Positions 1 to 10,365 of a stretch of DNA of 64,000 nucleotides are shown in pieces. Origin of the DNA: Bacteroidia bacterium (GTDB taxonomy: Bacteria; Bacteroidota; Bacteroidia; B-17B0; Aurantibacillaceae); NCBI GenBank assembly GCA_020846335.1, contig JADLED010000256.1, forward strand, positions 37,472 to 101,471, read 5' to 3'. The position numbers and the translations under genes were made by a program. Position 1 is the stretch's first letter. Each line of letters begins with the position of its first letter. Under the pieces are notes generated by a model, which was given only the letters and a program-made list of their open reading frames with translations, ran no database searches and was not told the origin of the DNA.

Positions 1-661
1 ACACCTTTTCCACATCACCATCGTAGAGGTTGTTTTTGTTGTTGTCGCTAATAGCAAAAATCTCAAAGGGCCTGTGTGGAAGATAGCTAAATAAAAATTT
101 TCCATCAGCCCCGGTTTTGGTAATGTACTCGGGTGTGTATTTATAAGGCATACTGTCGCTTCGCAAATTGGCATCGTAAAGCCCTACCATTACCGAGCCC
201 ACGGGTTGATTGGAAGATGCATCCTGAATTTCTCCGCTCAGTTTCAACGTATCTATTTGTGGGCCGGTAGAAAAAACAAATTCAAAATCCTTTATTAAAT
301 TGGTTTCGTGCATATCGGCAATGCAGGCGCCAAACAAAAAGCGATAGGTGGTTGAAGGCATCAACTCTTCCTGCTTAAAACGAATTAAAATGGTTTTTCC
401 TTCGGCAACTACTTCAGGCGCGGTTTTTAATCGGGGTGTAATTACCAACTGATCCGGATTCTTCATCTGCACAAATTCATCAAACCGCAATAAAATAGTA
501 TTGGTGTTTATGTCCACCGATTTGTTTTTTGGAATGGCCTCTAACAATTTGGGTGGTTCAAGATCGCGCGGACCGCCTCCAAGTGTGCCTATTTGAGCAC
601 AATGCGTGAGCAGCAAAACCAGCAATGCACCTGAAAGTATTTGAACAGAAAGCCTTGACAT
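1..661 (-). CDS. Ig-like (Big_5/SbsA-type) domain lipoprotein, 3' end truncated by window edge
   Basis: Minus-strand reading from ATG at 661: MSRLSVQILSGALLVLLLTHCAQIGTLGGGPRDLEPPKLLEAIPKNKSVDINT...; lipobox-like LLTHC and the typical Bacteroidota CAQIGTLGGGPRD start; open to window edge. Confidence 0.75.
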   Translation of the reverse strand, partial: MSRLSVQILSGALLVLLLTHCAQIGTLGGGPRDLEPPKLLEAIPKNKSVDINTNTILLRFDEFVQMKNPDQLVITPRLKTAPEVVAEGKTILIRFKQEELMPSTTYRFLFGACIADMHETNLIKDFEFVFSTGPQIDTLKLSGEIQDASSNQPVGSVMVGLYDANLRSDSMPYKYTPEYITKTGADGKFLFSYLPHRPFEIFAISDNNKNNLYDGDVEKV

Positions 662-699
662 AGATTAACCTTGTAAAAATAGTCACAATATTCTATTTA

Positions 700-1737
700 A
701 TGTATCTTTATGTTTTCGATTTGATTCACTACTACATAGGCATTCTTAAAAAACTTTCACCCACCAAAATCATCAATTTTATAAAATTGTATGTTGGCTT
801 TTATTACTCGCGGTGGAAAGGAGAACCCAAACAATTTGCCCTGCCCTTTTATGTGAGCATTGAACCCACCACCTCTTGCAACCTCCGCTGCCCCGAATGC
901 CCAAGTGGTTTGCGTGAGTTTTCAAGACCCACCGGCATGTTGCAAAACAATTTATTCGAAAAAATTATTCTTCAGTTAAAAGGGCATCTGCACAGTCTTA
1001 CTTTTTATTTTCAGGGCGAACCTTACCTCAATCCTGAGTTTTTAAAAATGGTGGCCTTTGCCAATACACAAAACATTTATACCATTACCAGCACAAACGC
1101 TCATTATTTAACCGAGGAAAATGCAAGGCAAACAGTTTTAAGTAAACTCGATAAACTGATAATTTCTGTAGATGGCATTACCCAGGAAGTGTATGAGCAA
1201 TACCGAATCGGTGGCCGGCTGGATAAAGTTCTAGAAGGCACCAAAGAAATTTTAAAACAAAAACAACTTTTAAAAAGTAAAACCCCTCATGTGGTTTGGC
1301 AGTTTGTGGTGTTTAAACCCAACCAACATCAGGTGGAAGCTGTAAAAAAATTGGGGCGCGAATTGGGTGTAAACGAAGTGAAAATTAAAACCGCGCAGGT
1401 TTACGATTTTGAGAACGGAAACAATTTGATTCCGGATATCGAAAAATATTCGCGCTACACAAAAAAAAGCGACGGCACGTTTGCATTAAAAAACAAATTG
1501 CTTAACCAGTGCTGGCGCATGTGGCAGGGCTGTGTAATAACCTGGGACGGCAAAGTGGTGCCTTGTTGTTTTGATAAAGACGCCAAATACAAATTGGGTA
1601 ATCTTGCCAATACTTCTTTTGCCAACATCTGGCATTCTTCTTCTTACAACAATTTTCGTCGGTCTATTCTTAATAGCCGAAGCAGCATTGATATTTGCAA
1701 TAATTGCAGCGAGGGTACCGAAGTTTGGTCGGAATAA
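700..1737 (+). CDS. Radical SAM/SPASM domain protein
   Basis: CNLRCPEC (CxxxCxxC) motif plus C-terminal cysteine cluster WQGCVITWDGKVVPCCFDKD...CNNCSEG. Confidence 0.85.
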   Translation: MYLYVFDLIHYYIGILKKLSPTKIINFIKLYVGFYYSRWKGEPKQFALPFYVSIEPTTSCNLRCPECPSGLREFSRPTGMLQNNLFEKIILQLKGHLHSLTFYFQGEPYLNPEFLKMVAFANTQNIYTITSTNAHYLTEENARQTVLSKLDKLIISVDGITQEVYEQYRIGGRLDKVLEGTKEILKQKQLLKSKTPHVVWQFVVFKPNQHQVEAVKKLGRELGVNEVKIKTAQVYDFENGNNLIPDIEKYSRYTKKSDGTFALKNKLLNQCWRMWQGCVITWDGKVVPCCFDKDAKYKLGNLANTSFANIWHSSSYNNFRRSILNSRSSIDICNNCSEGTEVWSE

Positions 1738-1743
1738 GGGTAA

Positions 1744-2505
1744 TTAAAGTTTAGAAAGGCTGCTGTAAATGTTTTTCATAAACTCACTGGCAAAAACAAA
1801 GTTAAAAAGTTCTTCGTTTTTTGTTTTCAAAATCTGTGATTTGTCGCCGGTCCACCAGTTTTCGCCCTTGTGCACAAACATAATGTTGTCGCCAATTTCA
1901 ATCACACTGTTCATATCGTGCGTCACAATAATGGTGGTCATGTTAAACTCGCGGGTAATGTCGTTAATCAATTCATCAATAATAATGGATGTTTTAGGGT
2001 CGAGGCCCGAGTTGGGCTCGTCGCAAAACAGGTAGCTTGGGTTATTGGCAATGGCGCGGGCCAAAGCCGCACGTTTTTTCATGCCACCGCTTAGTTCAGC
2101 CGGATAAAGGGCGTTTTTACCTTCCAGCTTTACCCTCTTGAGGCAAAAATTTACCCGTTCGGTTTTTTCTTCGCGACTCAATGTGGTAAACATGTCTAAC
2201 GGAAAACGCACATTTTCTTCGAGAGTTTGCGAATCAAACAAAGCGCCACCCTGAAACAACATGCCTATTTTTTTTCGTATTTCCTGTTGCCCGTCAGATG
2301 TTAGTTTTGGAAAATTTTCAGTGCCATAAATAATGTCGCCCGAATCAACGGGATGCAAGCCCACCATTAATTTTAAAATGGTTGTTTTGCCGCAACCGCT
2401 TTCGCCAATAATTAAATTGGTTTTGCCCTGCAAAAACTTAAACGACACGTCTTTTACAATATGCCTGTCGCCAAACGTTTTATTTATGTTGCGGATTTCT
2501 ATCAA
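1744..2505 (-). CDS. ABC transporter ATP-binding protein (MlaF-like)
   Basis: Walker A GESGCGKTT, signature LSGGMKKR, Walker B YLFCDEPNSGLDP; adjacent to MlaE-like permease. Confidence 0.85.
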   Translation of the reverse strand: MIEIRNINKTFGDRHIVKDVSFKFLQGKTNLIIGESGCGKTTILKLMVGLHPVDSGDIIYGTENFPKLTSDGQQEIRKKIGMLFQGGALFDSQTLEENVRFPLDMFTTLSREEKTERVNFCLKRVKLEGKNALYPAELSGGMKKRAALARAIANNPSYLFCDEPNSGLDPKTSIIIDELINDITREFNMTTIIVTHDMNSVIEIGDNIMFVHKGENWWTGDKSQILKTKNEELFNFVFASEFMKNIYSSLSKL

Positions 2506-3245
2506 TTGCCGATAAACAAATTGGTGTAAATTAAGCTAAACAGCAAAATTAAAATACTGCTGTAAACCACGGCATTGGTGCTACTACGCCCAACTTCCAA
2601 TGCGCCACCCGAAGTGTAATACCCATAATAAGAAGAAACCGACGTGATAAGAAAAGCAAAGGTGATGCTTTTAGCAATTGAATAGCCAACTTTCCAGGGC
2701 ATAAAAAACGCCTGAATGCCAAATACATATTCATACGCCGTGCAGGCTCCTGATGATACGCCCATAACAAAGCCGCCCACCAAACCAAGAAACATGCTTA
2801 ATACAACTAACACAGGAAAAATAATCATGGCGCCCGAAATTTTAGGAAAGATGAGATAACTCGCCGAATTAATTCCCATAATTTCCAAAGCATCAATTTG
2901 TTCGGTAATACGCATGGCGCCAATTTCGGAAGCAATGTTTGAACCCACCTTGCCTGCTAAAATTAAACACAAAATAGTTGAGCTAAATTCAAGAATCATA
3001 CTTTCGCGCGTGGTAAAGCCCACTGCATACAGAGGCATTAAAGGACTATCAACCGCATAAGCTGCCTGAATGGTTATGATACCGCCCATAAATACAGAGA
3101 TAATGGCAACAATTGGTAAGGAAGAAATTCCTATGCTGTCAATTTCGAAAATAATCTGTCGAAAATAAACGCTGTGTTTTTGGGGACGTTTAAAAACCCT
3201 TACCATTAATAAAAAATAGCGGCCTATGTTATGTATCGGATTCAA
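2502..3245 (-). CDS. MlaE-family ABC transporter permease
   Basis: MlaE-like sequence (GKVGSNIASEIGAMRITEQIDALEIMGINS); 4-bp overlap with the ATPase gene. Confidence 0.85.
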   Translation of the reverse strand: MNPIHNIGRYFLLMVRVFKRPQKHSVYFRQIIFEIDSIGISSLPIVAIISVFMGGIITIQAAYAVDSPLMPLYAVGFTTRESMILEFSSTILCLILAGKVGSNIASEIGAMRITEQIDALEIMGINSASYLIFPKISGAMIIFPVLVVLSMFLGLVGGFVMGVSSGACTAYEYVFGIQAFFMPWKVGYSIAKSITFAFLITSVSSYYGYYTSGGALEVGRSSTNAVVYSSILILLFSLIYTNLFIGN

Positions 3246-3276
3246 AAGCGGATTCTAAATTAAGAAATTATTCGCG

Positions 3277-3284
3277 TATATTTG
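3277..3284 (+). promoter_or_regulatory. Possible Bacteroidota -7 element (TATATTTG)
   Basis: Matches TAnnTTTG shortly upstream of small ORF at 3296; no clear -33 element. Confidence 0.25.
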
Positions 3285-3295
3285 TTATAGCCTAT

Positions 3296-3448
3296 ATGCT
3301 TAAAAGATATATAATACTCATTTCAGTTGCTCTAATGGTTTTGAGTACCTCAGAGTCCTGTATTTTCAAAAAAAACCGTTGCGACTCCTGCCCCAGCCAT
3401 GGCGGACACACTAAAAAGGTGCGTCGTTCGAGCAAAGGTTCCATTTAA
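3296..3448 (+). CDS. Small Cys-containing putative lipoprotein (50 aa)
   Basis: ATG..TAA ORF: MLKRYIILISVALMVLSTSESCIFKKNRCDSCPSHGGHTKKVRRSSKGSI; hydrophobic N-terminus then Cys; below track length cutoff. Confidence 0.55.
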   Translation: MLKRYIILISVALMVLSTSESCIFKKNRCDSCPSHGGHTKKVRRSSKGSI

Positions 3449-3464
3449 GTATTCTCTTATTCAA

Positions 3465-4280
3465 TTAATATCCAGCTTCGGCGTGCAGCCCCATGCCAAC
3501 ACCGTTTATTTTTTTCCATTTATCCTGGCTCACCATTCTATAATAAGTTGCACCAAAAGGCACTTTGGCTGAAAAATACAGTCCATTGGCCGGCCCCAAT
3601 TCCTTAATCCACTCCAACGAAATAAATACATCTTCGTCTGTAATTATGTTATAGGGTTTAAGGTCAAACTCTACAAAGCCTGTAAGAGTAGTAGGTTCCA
3701 CAATGATGTTTTGCTTAAGAATGTTTTCTTTCGGAAAACCATTTTCATCCACGCTGTAAACATTAAATCTAAAAATTGGTGTTTTTCCCAAAGCGTTTTT
3801 ATTAATGTTGATCATAAATTTTCTGATTTGCGTTTTTGGATGCTTAATGTTGAGGCGCACCGCCATTTCGCAACCCAGAAAATTGCTGCCAAACCCTGCC
3901 CCAACCGAACTTTTGGTTTCGTTGCCGAGCACTTTTAATTTTAATTTTTTGGAAGCAATGGTTACCTCGTTGAGTGTGGTGGCAAATTGAGATAAAAATA
4001 CATTGGGTGATTCGCTCAGTTTTTTGGTACCCAACACTTTTGAATTATAGCCAATAATTGAGATTTTAATTTTCTCGTTGAGCAAACTGTCCGGAATACT
4101 CAATTGGTATTCGCCCTTTTCGTTGCTCACCGTTCCCAGCCCTTTGCCAATAAGCCCAATGTTGGCAAATTCAACCGGTTGTTTGGTGGCACTGTCGAGC
4201 AAAACGCCCTTAATCTGTAACTGTGCAAAAGCACAATTAGCTGCCAACAATAAAATAAAGGTGCTAAGTATTTTTTTCAT
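3465..4280 (-). CDS. Carboxypeptidase-like regulatory domain secreted protein
   Basis: Signal peptide then KGVLLDSATKQPVEFANIGLIGKGLGTVSNEKGEYQLSIPD (CarboxypepD_reg-like). Confidence 0.75.
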   Translation of the reverse strand: MKKILSTFILLLAANCAFAQLQIKGVLLDSATKQPVEFANIGLIGKGLGTVSNEKGEYQLSIPDSLLNEKIKISIIGYNSKVLGTKKLSESPNVFLSQFATTLNEVTIASKKLKLKVLGNETKSSVGAGFGSNFLGCEMAVRLNIKHPKTQIRKFMININKNALGKTPIFRFNVYSVDENGFPKENILKQNIIVEPTTLTGFVEFDLKPYNIITDEDVFISLEWIKELGPANGLYFSAKVPFGATYYRMVSQDKWKKINGVGMGLHAEAGY

Positions 4281-4313
4281 TTATGTTAATTTTGTAATGT
4301 TGAAAATGAGTCG

Positions 4314-5195
4314 CTAATACTTTGCGCCACCAATGCCAATATTTTCGATAGGATGCCAGGTGGTTTTAATTTCCTGCAAATCCATAATTAGATACGGATT
4401 TTGATTTTCATCCTTGTTCCAGTCTTTATTCCAGTGAAAAAAACGTTTTACGTTTAACGAACAATTCTCGCCAATCAGTTTTAATTCCTCTTTATTATTG
4501 CCACAATAAGCAATGGCATTCACATCCATGTGCGACGAAAAATGTGTGAGCAATTCCGCACTTGTTCCGGTAAGAATGTTTACCACACCACCCGGTAAGT
4601 CGGAAGTGGCCAATACTTCGGCAAAGGTAATGGCACACAATGGCAATTTTTCTGAAGCTAAAACCACACAGGTGTTTCCGCCTGCAATGGCCGGTGCAAT
4701 AATACTCACTAAACCCAACAAAGCACTGTTGGCATCGGCTACCATGGACACCACACCCGTTGGCTCGGGCACTGAAAAATTAAAATGCGAAGATGCCACC
4801 GGATTTACGGCGCTGAAGAGTTGCTGAAATTTGTCGCACCAACCTGCATAGTAAACCAAACGATCGGTAGCGGTATTAATTTCCTGTTCTGCTTTTTTGG
4901 AATCAATGCCCTGCAACTGCATTTCCTCTAAAAACTGTGCCTTGCGGCCCTCGAGCATTTCGGCAATGCGGTATAAAATCTGCGACCGGTTAAAGGCGCT
5001 TTTGCCACTCCAGCCGGGTTGTGCAGCACGCGCGGCCACCACGGCATTTCTAAAATCCTTGCGCGAACAGAGGCACATGTTGGCAATGCTTTCCTTTTTC
5101 TTATTCAATAGTGAATAATAACGGCCGCTTTCGGTTCGTGGAAATTGCCCGCCAATAAATATTTTGTAGGTTTTTAATACCGGAAGTCTCGACAT
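4314..5195 (-). CDS. Short aldehyde dehydrogenase-family protein, lacks C-terminal catalytic half
   Basis: ALDH N-terminal/cofactor region similarity (FIGGQFPRTESGRYYSLLN, AARAAQPGWSGKSAFNRSQILYRIAEMLE, PGGVVNILTG); only 293 aa. Confidence 0.7.
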   Translation of the reverse strand: MSRLPVLKTYKIFIGGQFPRTESGRYYSLLNKKKESIANMCLCSRKDFRNAVVAARAAQPGWSGKSAFNRSQILYRIAEMLEGRKAQFLEEMQLQGIDSKKAEQEINTATDRLVYYAGWCDKFQQLFSAVNPVASSHFNFSVPEPTGVVSMVADANSALLGLVSIIAPAIAGGNTCVVLASEKLPLCAITFAEVLATSDLPGGVVNILTGTSAELLTHFSSHMDVNAIAYCGNNKEELKLIGENCSLNVKRFFHWNKDWNKDENQNPYLIMDLQEIKTTWHPIENIGIGGAKY

Positions 5196-5267
5196 AAAAA
5201 TTAAGTTGAAGTAAATTTACAAAATAATTAATGCCAAACAAGTTACACGGTTTTTCAACTTTTATGA

Positions 5268-7022
5268 TTAAAACGGAACAAAGGTTAAACCCAGCATGAA
5301 ACTGAATTTTTGTGTTGGATAACGCTCCCAGCGATAGTAGCGTTGGTTGGCAATGTTATTAATGCGTGCAAAAAAACCAAGCATTTTGCTGTAGCGCCAT
5401 TCCGCTTCCAGATTCATATCGCCCCAGCCATTGAGTAGCTTTGGCTTGAGCACATTGGTGCCTTCAATATTTTGCTGGGTGTAAGCCCACTGATTGCCCA
5501 CAATAAACAAATCGGCCCGAACAATAATTTTGCTTTTTAAATTGTAAATGGCCGAAAAGGTCATGTCGAAATCGGGACGGTGATAAGGCCTGATAAGATT
5601 TTTAGGTTTGTAGAGGTAATAATTTCCTTTAGCAATAAAGTTGAGTTTTTCCTTCATCTGGTATTTCAACTGACCACTCACATTCAGCAAAGTGGCCTTA
5701 TCGTAAATTACCTTAAAGCGGTTATAAATTTGGTTGGTACCCGAATAATTAATCACATAAAAGTTCAAACTGTCGAAAGTGGAATAATTTACCTTTGCGT
5801 CGTAAGAAGTTTTGCTGCTTAGGTTACCACGTAGTCCGGCGGTTACATTCCACTGGTTGTTGGTATTGGCATAATGCAGCGTGGTATCTACAAATGGGTT
5901 TTCGGTACTCATCGACCTCAGCCCGTTTTTAATTAATCCTCCGCCCACCGATACGTAAGGAATAATCATGTTTTCGTAAACATTGTAATGGAAGTTGGCT
6001 TGTGGGTGAAAATAAAACAATGTTTTGCCATAAAAACGGTCGAGGGTTATTTTAGGGCCAATGTCTAAATGAATTTTTTTACCATTGGCTTCCCAGGAGG
6101 GATACAGAGACATGATTAAATCGTTAACAGTATCATGACTTTGTTTGTGGTTGTAAAAATCGGTTACAAACTGTAATCCTACTTTTTCTTTGTTAATGTA
6201 CATGGAACCAAGGGCATTTAATTTGATGTTGTTTTCCGATTCGCGGTACAAATTTTGCAAATTATAATAGGCCAACTGGATGTTGTGATTGATGTGTGTG
6301 CTGTCTGTGTAATGGCTCATTAACTGCAATTTGGGTTCAAACAATTGGTAGCGCTGTTTGGTGTAATCGTTTTTAAGTTTGTTTAGGGTGGTATCGTAAC
6401 CATAATAATGCACCACATTTCTTTCGTAATTAAAATCGCCGTTCAGTGTGTGCTTCTTGTAAAACTTGCGGCCATACACATTTATCACATTGTCGCTGTA
6501 TCCGCCGTATCCGGCATCGCGCAGGTGTGTGGTGCTCGACAGGTGTTTGACATGTGCGCCGTAAACACTTTCGCGCGAACGGGTGCTGCCAATCCAATAC
6601 TCGGCATAAGGCATGTTGTAAAGCGGGCTGTAACCGGCTTTGAGCAACGATTTGTAAAGTTTAGGAAGTGCTTCGTTTTGCAGCTTTGCAGGCTCAACAG
6701 TTTGCACCTGGTATTTTGGAAACAGTGGCGTGCTGGTGATGCCGTATTTTAAATTCTCAATTTTTTTTACGCTGTCTTTTATTTCAGGCACATCCGAAAG
6801 TTTAATGGCTGCCGTTACAGAGGGAGTGAAAGTGCTGCCGAGCACAAAATTAATATCGTTGGTCGAAGAAGTAGTGCCTGTGGTAGTTTGTGCCACCGAT
6901 GCCAGCACAAAGCCCAGTAACAAAATGCCAATGAGGATGTACTCAAAACGCTTTTTCTGCCGCTCACTCAATCGCACTGTGGCACCGGCATCCATGTATT
7001 TTATTGCTTTTACTGAATTCAT
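5268..7022 (-). CDS. TonB-dependent receptor-like outer-membrane beta-barrel protein
   Basis: Alternating beta-strand pattern, C-terminal aromatic end (FSFMLGLTFVPF), paired with upstream TPR gene. Confidence 0.6.
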   Translation of the reverse strand: MNSVKAIKYMDAGATVRLSERQKKRFEYILIGILLLGFVLASVAQTTTGTTSSTNDINFVLGSTFTPSVTAAIKLSDVPEIKDSVKKIENLKYGITSTPLFPKYQVQTVEPAKLQNEALPKLYKSLLKAGYSPLYNMPYAEYWIGSTRSRESVYGAHVKHLSSTTHLRDAGYGGYSDNVINVYGRKFYKKHTLNGDFNYERNVVHYYGYDTTLNKLKNDYTKQRYQLFEPKLQLMSHYTDSTHINHNIQLAYYNLQNLYRESENNIKLNALGSMYINKEKVGLQFVTDFYNHKQSHDTVNDLIMSLYPSWEANGKKIHLDIGPKITLDRFYGKTLFYFHPQANFHYNVYENMIIPYVSVGGGLIKNGLRSMSTENPFVDTTLHYANTNNQWNVTAGLRGNLSSKTSYDAKVNYSTFDSLNFYVINYSGTNQIYNRFKVIYDKATLLNVSGQLKYQMKEKLNFIAKGNYYLYKPKNLIRPYHRPDFDMTFSAIYNLKSKIIVRADLFIVGNQWAYTQQNIEGTNVLKPKLLNGWGDMNLEAEWRYSKMLGFFARINNIANQRYYRWERYPTQKFSFMLGLTFVPF

Positions 7023-7030
7023 CTTTAAAC

Positions 7031-10000
7031 TTATTTTGGTTGTTCTGTTACCGTGGTGCCGGGTACCGAAAGGCTGCCGGTTTCAGGTTCGCCAATGAGT
7101 TGATTAAAAATTATACTGTCTTTTTGTGCTGCGTTTGGTTGTAACAAAGGTTGTTTCTGAACGTTTTCCTGAGCAGCTTCGTTTCTTTTCTTTAGTTCTT
7201 TCGCATCCAAATCGTTCAGTCGTTTTTGTGCTTCGTCAATAAATTCCTGTTTGGCTTTTTCGCTGATAATGGTTTCGAGCAACACACGTGCATCGGCATC
7301 GTCGCCCTTGGCAATATAGGCATCGGCCAGTAATATCATTGCGCGGTTGTTCCAATCTTCGCTTGTGTATTCGTAACTTACAATTTTGTTTACGTTGTTC
7401 TCAACTTCCTTATAATTGCCTTTTATGTAATAAATTTTAGCGATGTAATAATAAGCTTCGGCACCGGTAATGTTTTTAGCCGACTTGGTCATGAGTTTAA
7501 ATTCCGTTAAGGCATCGTCCAGACGGTTGGTTTCAAACAAAGAGCGGGCCTTAATGTATTTTGCTTCGCTGGTTTGTTGTGGTGTTAATTTTTCAGTGTT
7601 CAATACCTTGCCACATTCTGTTAACGAAACATCGTATTGATTGAGGTAAAACGCACAACGCATGGCGCCGAATTTTCCGGCACTCTTATTAGAAGGTGCT
7701 TCAGCATTTTCCTGCAATTTTAAAAAGAGTGGAAGTGCCTCTTGGTATTTTTTGTCTTTGTAATATAAATAAGAGGCCTTTGCCAAAGCTTCTTCCGAAT
7801 TCAAATTGCGTGGTTTATCAATCACATATAAGTACCCGGTCATGGCTTTTTCAAACTGACTTTTGTTGTAGGCGCATTGGGCCATGCAGAATTGAGCTTC
7901 AACAATGTGTTTGCCGTTTGGAAATTTACTGATGTACATTTCCCATTTAGGCATGGCCACATCGCAATTTTGTTGTGTGTAGTAAGCATCAAAGGCCGCC
8001 AGATAACTGGCCTTTTCCACGGCATCGTCCGACAGTGGATTTCCAATTTCCTGAAAATATTTGGTAAGCCCTTCCACATCGCCTTTGGCCTCAAATATTT
8101 TTTTAATCTGGTCTAAAACATTTTTGGCCGCCTCACTTTTCGAATCAGCTCTAACGAATTTGTCGAAGTACGCAAAGGCCTTGTCATCCTGTTTTCTTTC
8201 GAAATAAATATTACCTAATTGTGCATTGCAATTGTTGGCGAAGGAGGAGTTGGGATAGTTTTTAAGAATTTTTTCGTAATAGATAACCGCGTTATCATTG
8301 TCCTTTATATTGTTGTGATACGTTTCGGCAATTTCGCTCAAAGCTGCACTCATGTAAGGCGAGGCAGGAAATTCTTTTTCAATGCGTTGCAGTTCCGAAA
8401 TTTTTTCCTTGTAATTTTTATTCAAACCATCGCACACTGCTTTTTGAAACAAGGCGTAATCCACATCCATTTTATTTGCCTTAATGGCGGTGCGGTAATA
8501 GTCGGCAGCCTGGGCAAAATCACGGTTCATAAAATAACAATCGGCAGCACGCAGGTGGGCATCCACTATTTTATTTTCGTCGTACTTATTTTTAGTGAGC
8601 AAAAACTTTCTGAAAGAAATATTGGCGTTGCTGTAATCGTCTTTGTCTTTGCGCTGAAAATAAGCATACCCCAAAGCGTAGTTACTTAAATCGTATTCGT
8701 TTAGTTGCGAAGCGCCCTGTGTGGTTTGAAATTTTTTCCAGGCCTCAATGGCTGTGCTGTAATCTTTGCGGATGTAGGATATTTCGGCCAGCCAATATTG
8801 GCTCAAACCATTTAATTTAAAATCGGAATTTTGTGCCAATGATTTTTTAAACTGTTTTTCGGCATTGTCCAAATCGCTGTTATTAAACAATTCAACGCCT
8901 CTGTAATAATTTAATTTTTGATAGGTGTATTTTAACACGGGGTCAATGCTTTCCAAACTCTCAATACTTTTAATAGCCTGCTCGTAATTTTTTGTGGTGG
9001 AATACACGTTAATCAAAATGTTGTAACACTCTTCTTTTCGTGGCGATTGCGGGTACTCTTTCAAGTATTTTGAAAAACCTTTTACGGCATCATTATAAGG
9101 ACTGAAATCCAATTCATAACTCAGCTTTGCAAAACTAAAAAGTGCATCTTCTGTAATTTTTTTATCAAAATTAAGTTGGTAAGCGCTGTAGAAAGCGTTC
9201 TTCGCTTTTAACTTGTCGCCTTGTTTAATGTAGCAATCGGCCATGTGGTACCAGGCGTTTTGCGCCACACTGTCTTTTCCATCCACCGCTTTTTGAAAGT
9301 TGCTGATGGCCTTTGGACAATCGTTGGTTTTATAAAGGCAATAGCCGAGCACATAATTTCCTTGCGTGTTAAGTCCCGAGCCCAATTCGGTTTTCTTTAA
9401 GTATGTGAGAGCCTTGGCATAGTCTTTCATATTAAAGTAACTTTCGCCAATCATGCGGTTTATTTCGCCTTCTTTTTGAATGTTGGCCGTATCGTTTAAA
9501 AGTTTGGGAGCTTCCTTGGTTACTTTGTCATACTTGCCCTGTATAAAATAAATCTGCGTAATGTAATAGGGCACAGCGTTACCAAAGGTTTCGTTATTTA
9601 CCAAACGGTTAAAGCCTTGCAGGGCTATTTCGTATTTTTTTTCCTTGTAGGCAATGTGCGAGTAGTAGTAGTTGGCGGCAAAGGCGTATTTGTTGTCAAT
9701 GTCTTTTATTTCAAAAAAATCGGTTTTGGCTTTCTCTTCATTGCCCAGTTGCAGATAGCTGTAGCCGCGTTTAAATCTGAATTCCGAAAGTTGTTCTTTA
9801 TCTAACTTGTAAGTGTCGGTTTTTTCAAAAAACTCAATGGCTTCGGCGTATTTCTTTTTTCTGAAATTGGATTTTGAAAGGTAGAAGTAGGCATTGTTTA
9901 CCTGTGTGCTCCAGGGATATTTTTCAATGAACTGTTTCATCTGCCATTCGCTGTCTTTATTAAACAGCTCAATGCCACAGGCGGCGGCGTAATAGGCGGC

Positions 10001-10207
10001 ATCCGACTTTGGTATTGACGATTTAGAAACCTGCATGTATTCTAAAAAACTTTCCTGTGCGGGCGCATATTGTTTTTTGTCGAACAACTCCAGAGCTATT
10101 TTGTAAAGTTGTTCAGGGTCGGTGTACGCCGCTGTTTTTTGAGCCACAGAAACGTTAACCGAAAAGACAAAAAGGAAGAAGGCGCTTATTTTGATAAGGT
10201 GCTTCAT
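7031..10207 (-). CDS. Large tetratricopeptide-repeat protein
   Basis: 1058 aa, signal peptide, many TPR units (e.g. AYYYIAKIYYIKGNYKEVENNVNKI). Confidence 0.85.
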   Translation of the reverse strand: MKHLIKISAFFLFVFSVNVSVAQKTAAYTDPEQLYKIALELFDKKQYAPAQESFLEYMQVSKSSIPKSDAAYYAAACGIELFNKDSEWQMKQFIEKYPWSTQVNNAYFYLSKSNFRKKKYAEAIEFFEKTDTYKLDKEQLSEFRFKRGYSYLQLGNEEKAKTDFFEIKDIDNKYAFAANYYYSHIAYKEKKYEIALQGFNRLVNNETFGNAVPYYITQIYFIQGKYDKVTKEAPKLLNDTANIQKEGEINRMIGESYFNMKDYAKALTYLKKTELGSGLNTQGNYVLGYCLYKTNDCPKAISNFQKAVDGKDSVAQNAWYHMADCYIKQGDKLKAKNAFYSAYQLNFDKKITEDALFSFAKLSYELDFSPYNDAVKGFSKYLKEYPQSPRKEECYNILINVYSTTKNYEQAIKSIESLESIDPVLKYTYQKLNYYRGVELFNNSDLDNAEKQFKKSLAQNSDFKLNGLSQYWLAEISYIRKDYSTAIEAWKKFQTTQGASQLNEYDLSNYALGYAYFQRKDKDDYSNANISFRKFLLTKNKYDENKIVDAHLRAADCYFMNRDFAQAADYYRTAIKANKMDVDYALFQKAVCDGLNKNYKEKISELQRIEKEFPASPYMSAALSEIAETYHNNIKDNDNAVIYYEKILKNYPNSSFANNCNAQLGNIYFERKQDDKAFAYFDKFVRADSKSEAAKNVLDQIKKIFEAKGDVEGLTKYFQEIGNPLSDDAVEKASYLAAFDAYYTQQNCDVAMPKWEMYISKFPNGKHIVEAQFCMAQCAYNKSQFEKAMTGYLYVIDKPRNLNSEEALAKASYLYYKDKKYQEALPLFLKLQENAEAPSNKSAGKFGAMRCAFYLNQYDVSLTECGKVLNTEKLTPQQTSEAKYIKARSLFETNRLDDALTEFKLMTKSAKNITGAEAYYYIAKIYYIKGNYKEVENNVNKIVSYEYTSEDWNNRAMILLADAYIAKGDDADARVLLETIISEKAKQEFIDEAQKRLNDLDAKELKKRNEAAQENVQKQPLLQPNAAQKDSIIFNQLIGEPETGSLSVPGTTVTEQPK

Positions 10208-10365
10208 TAATTGATAATAAGGTAAATTTTTAGTTCAATAAATGTACTTTTCTAATACTTGTGCATTTGAAGCGTGGCCTTTCAGTTATTAACCCGATGG
10301 TGTTGATATTGCTATAAGGCCAAAGTGAATTAAAAGTTACAATCCATCTACCTTAGGTAATTATT

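Noticed and set aside
8219-8689. 156-aa + strand ORF inside the TPR gene
   Set aside because: Antisense shadow of a long, convincingly coding TPR ORF; no recognisable domain.
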